Positions 35,719 through 44,504 of a stretch of 64,000 nucleotides of DNA are shown here, piece after piece. The DNA comes from Actinoplanes utahensis (GTDB lineage Bacteria > Actinomycetota > Actinomycetes > Mycobacteriales > Micromonosporaceae): the NCBI RefSeq assembly GCF_016862455.1, contig NZ_BOMZ01000011.1, forward strand, positions 1 through 64,000, written 5' to 3'. Numbering within the stretch: position 1 is the stretch's first letter; each line of letters begins with the position of its first letter. The position numbers were made by a program, and so were the translations under genes. The notes under the pieces are model-generated. The model was not told the DNA's origin. It made no database searches and saw only the letters and a list, made by a program, of their open reading frames with translations.

Positions 35719-37122
35719 TCAGCGGTAACGCAGCAGGGGGGCGTCGATCTCCTCCCAGCGCTGCCGCAGCGCGGCGGCGAGCTCCGGCTTCTTCGCCGCC
35801 AGGTTCGCCTGCTCGCGCGGGTCGGCCTCGACGTCGTAGAGGGCGTCGGCGCCGCCCGTGGTCAGGCGCAGGTACTTGTACTTTCCGCGGCGCAGGGCGC
35901 GGCCGGAACGCGTACGCCAGAAGAGATCCCGCTGGGGCGCGGCCGCCCCGCGCAACAGATAGCCCGCGAAGCTCGCGCCGTCCAGGGGGTAGTCGGCGTG
36001 CGGCTTGGCGCCGGCGATCTCCAGCAGCGTGGCGGTCCAGTCGTGGGTGACCACCGGCTCGTGGCTGACCTGGCCGGACCGGATCCGGGCGGGCCAGCGG
36101 ACGATCACGGGAACCCGGATGCCGCCCTCGCTGAGGCTGGCCTTGTTGCCGGTGAACGGCCAGTTGTACGAGAACCGCTCGCCACCGTTGTCACTCTGGA
36201 AGATGACCAGGGTGTCGCGTTCCTGGCCGGTCCTGCGCAGCGCGTCGAGCACCTGCCCGATCCGGGTGTCCAGGTTCTCCACCATCTTGGTGTAGGTCTC
36301 CAGCGACCCACCGTCGTAGTGGAACAGCGCACGGCCGTCACCGGCCTTCACCTTGGCGGTGATCTCCGCGCTGATCGCCCGGTCGCCGGGCGCCTCCCAC
36401 GGCCAGTGCGGGCTGGTGAAGTTCAGGTGCAACAGCCACGGCTTGGTGTGCGAACGGCGCACGAACGCCTCGGCCTTGTCCGCGATCAGGTCGGTGTAGT
36501 ACTGGTCCGACTCCACCGGCGTCTCGCCGTCGTACAGATCGTGGCCGTTCCCACTGATCTTCGAGTAGTAGTCGAGGCCGCCGGAGTAGTTGCCGAAGAA
36601 CTCGTCGAATCCGGCCCGCAGCGGGCTGAAGTGCGGCAGGAAGCCACCGTGCCACTTGCCGAGCAGGGCGGTGGTGTATCCGGCCGACCTCAGCAGCGAC
36701 GGCAGGGTCGGATGCGACGAGGGGATGCCGTCGGTGGCGTTGGCGGCGCTGATCGGCTCGGGCAGGCCGCCGGGCGTGCGGCCCGGGAACCGTCCGGTGT
36801 AGAGGGCGACGCGGGTGGGCGAGCAGACCGCGCCCGCCGAGTAGCCGTTGGTGAACCGCACCCCGCCACGGGCCAGCCGGTCCAGGTTGGGCGTCCTGAT
36901 CAGCGGCGAACCGTAGCTGCTCAGGTCACCCCAGCCCAGGTCGTCGGCGAGGATGAACAGGATGTTCGGGCGCTTCGAGCTGCCCGGATGCGCCTTGAAC
37001 GGCTTCTCCTGCCCCTGCCGGTCGCCGCCCGCGAGGGCCGCCTCCGGGGCGAGGGTGGTCGCGGCGGCGGCGCCGGCGATGGCGCCGAAGACACCACGCC
37101 TGGTGGTCCCACGGTTGGTCAC
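35719..37122 (-). CDS. Tat-exported sulfatase (formylglycine type)
   Basis: 467 residues. Twin-arginine signal (TTRRGVFGAIAGAAAATTLA) predicts folded export. Sulfatase domain 50-460 with metal-binding Asp60-Asp61 in LFILADDLGWGD, the CxPxR modification site at Cys100 (AVCSPTRVALYTGR), GKWHGG and the SDNGGE motif. The Cys100 form needs formylglycine-generating enzyme, which is not in this window. Close to arylsulfatase/choline-sulfatase or mucin-type sulfatases. It hydrolyses sulfate esters outside the membrane; the substrate is unknown. Divergent from the membrane protein at 37198. Confidence 0.92.
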   Translation of the reverse strand: MTNRGTTRRGVFGAIAGAAAATTLAPEAALAGGDRQGQEKPFKAHPGSSKRPNILFILADDLGWGDLSSYGSPLIRTPNLDRLARGGVRFTNGYSAGAVCSPTRVALYTGRFPGRTPGGLPEPISAANATDGIPSSHPTLPSLLRSAGYTTALLGKWHGGFLPHFSPLRAGFDEFFGNYSGGLDYYSKISGNGHDLYDGETPVESDQYYTDLIADKAEAFVRRSHTKPWLLHLNFTSPHWPWEAPGDRAISAEITAKVKAGDGRALFHYDGGSLETYTKMVENLDTRIGQVLDALRRTGQERDTLVIFQSDNGGERFSYNWPFTGNKASLSEGGIRVPVIVRWPARIRSGQVSHEPVVTHDWTATLLEIAGAKPHADYPLDGASFAGYLLRGAAAPQRDLFWRTRSGRALRRGKYKYLRLTTGGADALYDVEADPREQANLAAKKPELAAALRQRWEEIDAPLLRYR

Positions 37123-37197
37123 GTCATCTCCTGTGGATCGTGGAAGTGCAGTCGCACATTATCCATCGAACCGATAGGAGTAAAGGTACTTGCCGGA

Positions 37198-37839
37198 ATG
37201 CGGGACACTGTCCACGTGCATCGATGGGTCACCGCCTGGCGCACCGAACGGATCACCCTCAGCTCACCGGCGCCCCCGGACGCCCTGCTGCGCCACCTCC
37301 GCGCCGGCATCGACGCCCGCCACCGCCGGCGCGTGCCGCAGGCCCTCTTCGCCGATGCCGAATTCGTGATCATCGGCCGTGCCGACGACCGGGGCATGGC
37401 GATCACCGCCGCCCGCCCGCACGTGGGCAACGACTTCCGAACACATCTGATCGGCCACATCACGCCCGACGGCTCCGGCAGCCGGCTCCATGGGCACTTC
37501 GGCGTGCGCCTGCGGTACCGGCTCCTCGCCGCCGTCCTGCTCCTGACGGCGGCCGGCTCCTGGCTCGCCGTCACCATCCTCGCCATCGGCTCGCTGCACT
37601 CCCGCGGGCTCACCTGGCAGGCTCCGGTCGTCATGCTGGTGATCACCGCGTTCTGCCTGGCCTTCCCCGCCCTCCTCGAACTCTGCCTCCGGCTCGCCGC
37701 CCCCGAGGCCGACCACCTGCGCGGCTGGCTCACCGCCCGCCTGGCGACCGTCCCCCGCTCACCGGCCCCTCACCGGCCCGCTTCCCGCCCGCCTGCCGCC
37801 CCCGACGGCGGGTTCCGCATCCGCCCACCGCACCCCTGA
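37198..37839 (+). CDS. Hypothetical two-helix membrane protein
   Basis: 213 residues from the ATG at 37198; a GTG at 37216 is an alternative and AGGAG at 37177-37181 is rather far upstream for the ATG. The N-terminal about 100 residues are soluble and beta-rich (ERITLSSPAPPDALLRHLRA, FVIIGRADDRGMAITAARP), followed by two membrane helices (about 104-128 and 139-163) and a Pro/Ala-rich tail. I do not recognise a family. The sequence resembles small actinobacterial membrane proteins of unknown role. The long open frame upstream on this strand lies over the sulfatase gene and is a shadow. Confidence 0.7.
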   Translation: MRDTVHVHRWVTAWRTERITLSSPAPPDALLRHLRAGIDARHRRRVPQALFADAEFVIIGRADDRGMAITAARPHVGNDFRTHLIGHITPDGSGSRLHGHFGVRLRYRLLAAVLLLTAAGSWLAVTILAIGSLHSRGLTWQAPVVMLVITAFCLAFPALLELCLRLAAPEADHLRGWLTARLATVPRSPAPHRPASRPPAAPDGGFRIRPPHP

Positions 37840-37984
37840 GCCCGCTTCCGTTTCCGCGCCCCCGGAGCCCGGATCGCTGCCGGCCGGCACGGGCGGGCGG
37901 ACAGCTCCGGACCGGCGTGGCGGTCACCCCCTCGCCGGGAACCCGCCGAGGAGTCCGGGGACCGGGCTCGACTCGACCAGGTCG

Positions 37985-38272
37985 GTGTCCGGCGCGATCG
38001 GGTCGGTGATCGGCTACCAGGTCTACACGCACCGGTTCTTCACCGTCTCGACGGCCGACGGTAAGCGGTATCCCGCCGAGAAGGCGTCCGTCGAGGCGGA
38101 GGCGCTCGGTGGCCTGGAATCCTACGGCGTCTACATCGACGTGCCGGAGTCGTTCCGGGCCGGGACCCTGCGCGTCGACCCCGTCGCCGGGCTGCGCCAG
38201 GCCGACGGCGACCCGATCACGTGGATCGTCACGCCGAAGGGCGGCGGCTTCCCGATCAAGCTGGCCGGCTGA
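37985..38272 (+). CDS. Hypothetical protein, 95 residues
   Basis: Codon use is typical of neighbouring genes and the product has a natural composition (HRFFTVSTADGKRYPAEKAS, LESYGVYIDVPESFRAG, DPITWIVTPKGGGF). No known motif, signal peptide or membrane helix. The start GTG at 37985 has no good ribosome binding site, and the frame stays open upstream through Arg/Pro-rich sequence without a better start, so it could be the remnant of a longer gene. 24 bases before the pterin dehydratase-like gene and on the same strand. Confidence 0.5.
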   Translation: MSGAIGSVIGYQVYTHRFFTVSTADGKRYPAEKASVEAEALGGLESYGVYIDVPESFRAGTLRVDPVAGLRQADGDPITWIVTPKGGGFPIKLAG

Positions 38273-38296
38273 TCGGGTTCCCGGCAGCATGGGCGT

Positions 38297-38935
38297 ATGA
38301 CGAAGCTGACTGTGCGGGAGGCGGCGGAACGGGCGCCGCAGGGCTGGGTCGCGCTGCCGGGAATGCTGCGGACCCGGCTGCGGACCGGGGGTTTCGCCGC
38401 CGGGCTGGAGCTGGTGAACGCGATCGGCGCCGCCGCCGAGAAGGCCGATCACCACCCCGACCTGGATCTGCGCTACACCTATCTGGACGTCACGCTGAGC
38501 AGCCACGACGTCGGTGGGATCACCGGGCGGGATCTGCGGCTGGCGGCGACGGTCAACGAGCTCGCGGCCGCGGCGGGCGTCGCCCTCGAGCCGGCCGGCG
38601 CGGTGCTGCTGGAGTGGGCGCTGGACACGCCCGAGTCGTCGAAGGTGCTGCCGTTCTGGCGGGCCCTGCTGGCCGGGGAGGAACGGTCCGGTGAGGTCGT
38701 CGATCCGGCCGGACGGCTGTCGACCGTCTGGTTCCAGGAGTCCGGCAGCGAGGAGCCGCGCCAGCGCTGGCACCCCGACCTGTGGCTGGATCCGGCGCAG
38801 GTGCAGCCCCGGATCGACGCTGCGCTGGCCGCCGGCGGCACGCTGGTCAGCGACGAGGCGGCGCCGAGTTTCTGGGTACTCGCCGACCCGGAGGGCAACC
38901 GGGTGTGCCTGTGCACCTGGCAGGAGCGCGGTTGA
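38297..38935 (+). CDS. Pterin-4a-carbinolamine dehydratase fused to a glyoxalase-like (VOC) domain
   Basis: 212 residues. The N-terminal half (about 1-100) looks like PCD/DCoH: GWVALPGMLRTRLRTGGFAA, then EKADHHPDLDLRYTYLDVTL and SSHDVGGITGRDLRLA, with the His-His-Pro and later histidine of the active site. The C-terminal half (about 105-210) is a glyoxalase/bleomycin-resistance-like fold ending PSFWVLADPEGNRVCLCTW. The fusion is known in actinobacteria but its substrate is not. No pterin-dependent hydroxylase is nearby. Convergent with aceB across a strong terminator. Confidence 0.85.
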   Translation: MTKLTVREAAERAPQGWVALPGMLRTRLRTGGFAAGLELVNAIGAAAEKADHHPDLDLRYTYLDVTLSSHDVGGITGRDLRLAATVNELAAAAGVALEPAGAVLLEWALDTPESSKVLPFWRALLAGEERSGEVVDPAGRLSTVWFQESGSEEPRQRWHPDLWLDPAQVQPRIDAALAAGGTLVSDEAAPSFWVLADPEGNRVCLCTWQERG

Positions 38936-38951
38936 GAACGGGCATGGCGAA

Positions 38952-38986
38952 GCGGGGCGGGGTGGACCGAGACCACCCCGCCCCGC
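38952..38986. terminator. Bidirectional terminator between pterin dehydratase-like gene and aceB
   Basis: GCGGGGCGGGGTGG (38952-38965) and its exact complement (38973-38986) give a perfect 14-bp stem with a 7-base loop in the 61 bases between two convergent genes. Confidence 0.85.
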
Positions 38987-38996
38987 CTCTCACCGA

Positions 38997-40622
38997 TCAG
39001 GCCGCGACAGTAGCCTGTTCGGTGACCGGAGCCGCCGTCCCGCCGGACAGGTGCCGAAGGTAGGCCGGCAGGGTCAGGAACTCCGGGCAGGTCCGCTCGG
39101 AGAGCAACACGCTCAGCAGGGTGCGCGCCTGGCCGAAGCAGCGGGCCCCTTCCTCGTCCAGGGCGCCGGTCTCGCTGAGCACGTCGAGTTCCTCACGCAG
39201 CATCCGGTTGACCATGGCGGCCGTGACCGGCACGCCGTAGTCGGTCGGCGTACCCGTCGAGATCCACTGCCAGAGCTGGGCCCGGCAGATCTCGGCGGTC
39301 GCCGCGTCCTCCATCAGGCCGCCGAGGGCCACCGCGCCCCGGCCGCCGAGCCAGGCGGCGGTGTAGCGCAGCGCCACGCTGACGTTGGTCCGCAGCGCGA
39401 CCTCGCTGACGGTGACCGTGGTGTTCTTGATGCCGAGCAGGTCGGCGGCGGTGACCCGCACGTCCTCGCGCTTGCGCACGATCTGGTGCGGTTCGTCGCC
39501 GAGCCACTGGTCGAACACCTCACGGCAGGTCTCGACGAGGCCCGGGTGCGCGACCCAGGAGCCGTCGAAGCCGTCGCCGACCTCGCGCCGCTTGTCCTGG
39601 CGGACCTGGTTGAGGGCCCGCTTCGCGGCGACCGGGTCCCGGCTGGGGACCACGGCGGCCATGCCGCCGATCGCGTGGGCGCCGCGCTTGTGGCACGTGC
39701 GGACCAGCAGTTCGGTGTACGCCCGCATGAACGGCGCGGTCATGGTGACCTGGGACCGTTCGGGCAGGACCACGTCCGGACGGTTCTTGATCATGCTGAA
39801 CAGGTAGTCCCAGCGGCCCGCGTTCAGGCCGGCCGAGTGCTCGCGCAGCTCGTACAGGATCTCTTCCATCTCGAACGCCGCGTTGATCGTCTCGATCAGG
39901 ACGGTGGCCCGGATCGTGCCGCGCGGGATGCCGAGGTGTTCCTGGGCGAAGACGAAGACGTCGTTCCAGAGGCGGGCCTCCAGGTGCGACTCCATCTTCG
40001 GCAGGTAGAAGTACGGTCCGCTGCCCCGGTCGATCTGCCGCTGCCCACAGTGGAACAGGTACAGGCCGAAGTCGAACAGCGAGGCCGAGACGGCCCGGCC
40101 GCCGATGCGCAGGTGGCATTCCGGCAGGTGCCAGCCACGCGGCCGGACCATGATCGTCGGCGTGCCGGCGCCGATCTCGTACCGCTTGCCGTCGGCGGCG
40201 GTGAAATCGAGCGTGCCGTCCAGCGCGTCACGCAGGTTGAGCTGGCCGAGGATCACATTGTCCCAGGTCGGGGACGTGGCGTCCTCGAAGTCGGCCATCC
40301 AGACCTTGGCGCCCGAGTTGAGGGCGTTGATGGTCATCTTCCGCTCCGGCGGGCCGGTGATCTCGACCCGGCGGTCACGGAGATCCGGCGCGGCCGGGGC
40401 GACCTGCCAGGACAGGTCGTCCCGGATGTGCCGGGTGGAGGTGAGGAAGTCCAGGTCGGTGGTACGGGTGGCCCGGCGGCGCCGGCGGCGCTCCAGCAGC
40501 TGAACCCGGCGGGCGCCGAACTCGCGGTCAAGCGCCACGATGAACTCGACAGCCTCAGCGGTCAGGATCTCGGAGTAACGGCCTGCGGTCGTACCGGTGA
40601 TGGTGATCTCTTCGGCGCCCAT
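38997..40622 (-). CDS. aceB: Malate synthase A
   Basis: 541 residues, the normal size of the A-type enzyme. Condenses glyoxylate with acetyl-CoA to malate in the glyoxylate shunt. Conserved blocks: RKMTINALNSGAKVWMADFE with the Asp-Glu metal site, IMVRPRGWHLPE, LPKMESHLEARLWNDVF, TVLIETINAAFEMEEILYEL, and GRWDYLFSMIK. The start is the ATG at 40622; the open frame further upstream covers aceA on the same strand in another frame and is a shadow. 20 bases after aceA, so one transcript is likely. Confidence 0.95.
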   Translation of the reverse strand: MGAEEITITGTTAGRYSEILTAEAVEFIVALDREFGARRVQLLERRRRRRATRTTDLDFLTSTRHIRDDLSWQVAPAAPDLRDRRVEITGPPERKMTINALNSGAKVWMADFEDATSPTWDNVILGQLNLRDALDGTLDFTAADGKRYEIGAGTPTIMVRPRGWHLPECHLRIGGRAVSASLFDFGLYLFHCGQRQIDRGSGPYFYLPKMESHLEARLWNDVFVFAQEHLGIPRGTIRATVLIETINAAFEMEEILYELREHSAGLNAGRWDYLFSMIKNRPDVVLPERSQVTMTAPFMRAYTELLVRTCHKRGAHAIGGMAAVVPSRDPVAAKRALNQVRQDKRREVGDGFDGSWVAHPGLVETCREVFDQWLGDEPHQIVRKREDVRVTAADLLGIKNTTVTVSEVALRTNVSVALRYTAAWLGGRGAVALGGLMEDAATAEICRAQLWQWISTGTPTDYGVPVTAAMVNRMLREELDVLSETGALDEEGARCFGQARTLLSVLLSERTCPEFLTLPAYLRHLSGGTAAPVTEQATVAA

Positions 40623-40642
40623 GGTCTTCTGTCCCGTCCTGA

Positions 40643-41926
<1,284 letters not shown>

Positions 41927-41955
41927 CTCAAGATCCCTTTCCTGCCCTGTCGCTT

Positions 41956-41984
41956 TTCTTCCGCGTTCTTCCTCGTGGAAGAAC
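41956..41984. promoter_or_regulatory. Candidate RamB-type operator: tandem and inverted half-sites
   Basis: TTCTTCC occurs at 41956-41962 and again at 41966-41972, ten bases apart, and the second copy forms an 8-bp perfect inverted repeat with GGAAGAAC (41977-41984) around TCGT. It lies 30-58 bases upstream of aceA and about 80 bases from the regulator start. I did not see the published corynebacterial RamB motif; assignment to this regulator is inference from position. Confidence 0.5.
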
Positions 41985-42052
41985 TTCACTCTCACGGATC
42001 CCACCAGCCCCAATGAAGGGGTAGGTCGAGGAAAGAATCGCGAAAATTCTGT

Positions 42053-42058
42053 TACCGT
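42053..42058 (+). promoter_or_regulatory. Possible -10 element for a leaderless RamB transcript
   Basis: TACCGT fits TANNNT and ends seven bases before the GTG of the regulator, with no ribosome binding site visible before that GTG. This spacing would place the transcription start at or next to the start codon. No clear -35 element. Confidence 0.35.
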
Positions 42059-42065
42059 AAAACCC

Positions 42066-43523
42066 GTGACCGCTTCACCTTCTGACGATCCCGCTGTCGA
42101 CCTGGTGACCCTCGGGCAGCGCCTGAGACACCTCCGGCGCACCCGCGGCATGACCCTCGACCAGCTCAGCGACGCCGTCGGCCGGGCGCCCTCCCAGCTC
42201 TCGCTGATCGAGAACGGCAAACGCGAGCCGAAGCTGTCGGTGCTCCAGGCGATCGCGAGCGCGCTCGGCGTACCCCTGCAGGATCTTCTGCGCCCGGAGG
42301 CGCCGAGCCGGCGCGCCGCCCTGGAGATCGAACTGGCCCACTTCCAGCAGAACCCCACCTACACCGCGCTCGGCCTGCCGGTGGTGAAAGCCGGGCGGCG
42401 CCTGCCGGCCGACGCCCTGGAGTCACTGATCGGCCTGCACCGCGAGATCAACCGGGTGCTCACCGAGCAGAGCGCGACCCCCGAGGTGGCACGGCGCGCC
42501 AACGCCCAGCTGCGCGCCGACATGCGGCGCCGCAACAACTACTTCGCCGAGATCGAGGTGGCGGCGGCCGAGGTCCTGCAATCGGTACGCCACACCACCG
42601 GCCCGCTGTCCCAGCGCGGCATCCTCGACATCGCCGCGCAGATCGGGTTCAGCCTGCACTACGTCAACGACCTGCCCACGTCGACGCGGTCCGTCACCGA
42701 TCTGAAGAACCGCAGGATCTACCTGCCCCAGGTGGCCAGCGGCAAGGGTCACGACCCGCGGGCCGTGGTGCTGCAGACGCTCGGGCACTTCGTGCTCGGG
42801 CACGCCGACCCGGCCGACTACGGCGACTTCCTGCGGCAGCGGGTCGAGGTCAACTACTTCGCGGCGGCGCTGCTGATGCCGGAGAAGTTCGCCGTCGACT
42901 TCCTCGCCGAGGCCAAGGCCGACCGGGCCCTGGCCATCGACGACTTCCGGGACGCGTTCGGCGTGTCGTACGAGACGGCCGCCCACCGGTTCACCAACCT
43001 GGCCACCCACCACTTCGGCATCCCGGTGCACTTCGCGCGGGTGCACGAGAGCGGGATCGTCTACAAGGCGTACGAGAACGACAACGTGCGCTTCCCGTCG
43101 GACGTGACCGGGGCGATCGAGGGACAGCCGGTGTGCCGCAAGTGGGCGTCCCGGACCGTCTTCGAGGCCGAGGACCCGTACTCGTCGTTCTACCAGTTCA
43201 CCGACACGACCGCGGGGACGTACTGGTGCACCGTCCACGTCGAGGCGACCAGCTCCGGGCTGTTCTCGGTGACCGTGGGCACGCCGTACGAGCACGCCCG
43301 CTGGTTCCGCGGTGGGGACGTGTCCGGGCGTACCACCTCGAACTGCCCCGACCCCGACTGCTGCCGCCGCCCGCCCACCGGCCTGGTGGATCGCTGGGCG
43401 GGCAACGCCTGGCCCAGCGCCCGGGTGCACTCGCACCTGCTCGCCGCCCTGCCGCCGGGCACCTTCCCCGGCGTCGACAACCGGGACGTGTACGACTTCC
43501 TGGAGCGGCGCGCCGTCTCCTAG
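42066..43523 (+). CDS. ramB: RamB-family (ScfR, short-chain fatty acyl) transcriptional regulator
   Basis: 485 residues from the GTG at 42066. N-terminal XRE helix-turn-helix (about 13-70: [39 protein letters not shown]), an IrrE/ImmA-like peptidase-related middle domain (about 190-345, with [15 protein letters not shown] lacking the full HExxH), and a DUF2083-type C-terminal domain with several cysteines ([11 protein letters not shown]). In Corynebacterium and Mycobacterium, RamB controls aceA and aceB. Its divergent position next to aceA here fits that role. The start without a visible ribosome binding site suggests a leaderless message. Confidence 0.9.
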   Translation: MTASPSDDPAVDLVTLGQRLRHLRRTRGMTLDQLSDAVGRAPSQLSLIENGKREPKLSVLQAIASALGVPLQDLLRPEAPSRRAALEIELAHFQQNPTYTALGLPVVKAGRRLPADALESLIGLHREINRVLTEQSATPEVARRANAQLRADMRRRNNYFAEIEVAAAEVLQSVRHTTGPLSQRGILDIAAQIGFSLHYVNDLPTSTRSVTDLKNRRIYLPQVASGKGHDPRAVVLQTLGHFVLGHADPADYGDFLRQRVEVNYFAAALLMPEKFAVDFLAEAKADRALAIDDFRDAFGVSYETAAHRFTNLATHHFGIPVHFARVHESGIVYKAYENDNVRFPSDVTGAIEGQPVCRKWASRTVFEAEDPYSSFYQFTDTTAGTYWCTVHVEATSSGLFSVTVGTPYEHARWFRGGDVSGRTTSNCPDPDCCRRPPTGLVDRWAGNAWPSARVHSHLLAALPPGTFPGVDNRDVYDFLERRAVS

Positions 43524-43738
43524 CCGTCCGCACACCCTTCATCAGATCGATCGCTCCCGGAAGCCCTTCCAGCGGAGAGTCGTCGTCCCAGCCCGGGCGC
43601 GTGGTGAACGCCGCGCCGCCCGGGGTGGTCGTGCTCGTCGTCGTCCTCCGGCGGAGCGATCCCGAACACCGTCGCAAACCGGGCGCCGAACGCCTCCCGC
43701 TCCCGGTCGGTGTGCTCACGCCACGGTCGATCGACCAT
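43520..43738 (-). CDS. Possible small hypothetical protein
   Basis: 72 residues from an ATG at 43738. The first part (MVDRPWREHTDREREAFGAR and FATVFGIAPPEDDDEHDHPG) looks natural, the rest is less convincing. No known motif and no clear ribosome binding site. Its TAG stop overlaps the ramB TAG in the palindrome CTAG. May be a real small gene or a remnant. Confidence 0.28.
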   Translation of the reverse strand: MVDRPWREHTDREREAFGARFATVFGIAPPEDDDEHDHPGRRGVHHAPGLGRRLSAGRASGSDRSDEGCADG

Positions 43739-43743
43739 GTCAC

Positions 43744-43775
43744 GAGACCACGTCTCTGAGAGTTCTCCCAGAGAA
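43744..43775. promoter_or_regulatory. Two adjacent small inverted repeats
   Basis: GAGAC-CAC-GTCTC (43744-43756) and TTCTC-CCA-GAGAA (43763-43775) stand back to back between the small minus-strand frame and the truncated response regulator. Both have five-base arms and three-base spacers. Possibly a relic operator. Confidence 0.3.
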
Positions 43776-43783
43776 GCCGGGAA

Positions 43784-44011
43784 ATGGCGGGGGTGGACGC
43801 TGGTTTCGCAGGCATGCAGCGACTGTTGGTGGTGGACGACGAGGCGACCGTCCGCGAGCTGCTCTCCGAAGCCCTCCGGTTCGCCGGCTTCACCGTGGAG
43901 TCGGCGGCCACCGGCGCCGAGGCGGTGACCCTGGCCGGCCGCGAGCCACCCGACCTGACCGCACAACGGCCGGAGGCGGGAGACGGGCGCCCTGTCCCGC
44001 CGCGACACTGA
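43784..44011 (+). pseudogene. Truncated response regulator (receiver domain fragment)
   Basis: 75 residues. After a short lead the frame encodes the first half of an OmpR-type receiver domain: MQRLLVVDDEATVRELLSEA, then LRFAGFTVESAATGAEAVTL and AGREPPDL. At the point where the phospho-acceptor strand (usually VVLDVMLP) should come, the sequence changes to TAQRPEAGDGRPVPPRH and stops. There is no phospho-site, no C-terminal half and no DNA-binding domain. The break coincides with the first copy of a 21-base repeat, so a deletion between repeats is plausible. Confidence 0.7.
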
Positions 44012-44039
44012 CCACGCGACGGCCGGAGGCGAGAGACGG
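43966..44039. repeat. 21-base direct repeat at the break of the truncated regulator
   Basis: Copies at 43966-43986 and 44019-44039 match in 20 of 21 bases (core ACGGCCGGAGGCG, then GAGACGG). The first copy begins at the codon where the receiver homology ends. Confidence 0.7.
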
Positions 44040-44042
44040 TCG

Positions 44043-44429
44043 TCAGGAGGGGATGGCGGCGACGGCTTCGATCTCGATCAGCAGGTCGTCGCGGAAGAGG
44101 CCGGCGACCCGGACCAGGGAGCTCGCCGGTGGGCGGGTCACGTCGACGAACTCGTCGCGGACCCGGCGGAGGGTCGGCAGGTCGGTCGTCGCCGTCACGA
44201 AGTAGGTCAGTTTGATCACGTCGGCCCAGGTCGCCCCGGCCGCCGCGAGAACCGCACCGAGATTCCGGAAGACCAGCCGGGTCTGCTCCTCCCAGCCGTC
44301 CGGCACCACGCCGTCCGTGCCGATCGCCACCTGCCCGGAGGTGTGCACGATCCGGCTGCCCGCCGCCACCACGACGGCGGGACTGAATCCGTTCGGTGCG
44401 GGCGGCTCGGGGAATTCGAGGATCGTCAT
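44043..44429 (-). CDS. Rid-family (YjgF/YER057c/UK114) protein
   Basis: 128 residues, one Rid domain: VVAAGSRIVHTSGQVAIGTD, VFRNLGAVLAAAGATWADVI, then RPPASSLVRVAGLFRDDLLI. Classical RidA hydrolyses reactive enamines and imines and uses an arginine in the PARS(T/C)V region; here that region reads PPASSLVRV, so the catalytic arginine is replaced by serine. It probably belongs to another Rid subfamily. It ends four bases after the 21-base repeat region. Confidence 0.88.
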   Translation of the reverse strand: MTILEFPEPPAPNGFSPAVVVAAGSRIVHTSGQVAIGTDGVVPDGWEEQTRLVFRNLGAVLAAAGATWADVIKLTYFVTATTDLPTLRRVRDEFVDVTRPPASSLVRVAGLFRDDLLIEIEAVAAIPS

Positions 44430-44446
44430 GTGTCCAAACTAGATCA

Positions 44447-44492
44447 GCCGCCGGACGACGAGGCCGCCGGACGGGAGATCGCCGGACGGGAG
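44447..44492. repeat. Three tandem 15-16-base repeats
   Basis: Copies GCCGCCGGACGACGAG (44447), GCCGCCGGACGGGAG (44463) and ATCGCCGGACGGGAG (44478) lie between the Rid gene start and the AAA ATPase stop. Confidence 0.7.
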
Positions 44493-44504
44493 GCCCGGAG
44501 CGGA

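Noticed and set aside
41927..42065. Corynebacterial-type RamB box upstream of aceA
   Set aside because: I looked for the AAACTTTGCAAA-like word and did not find it in this region.
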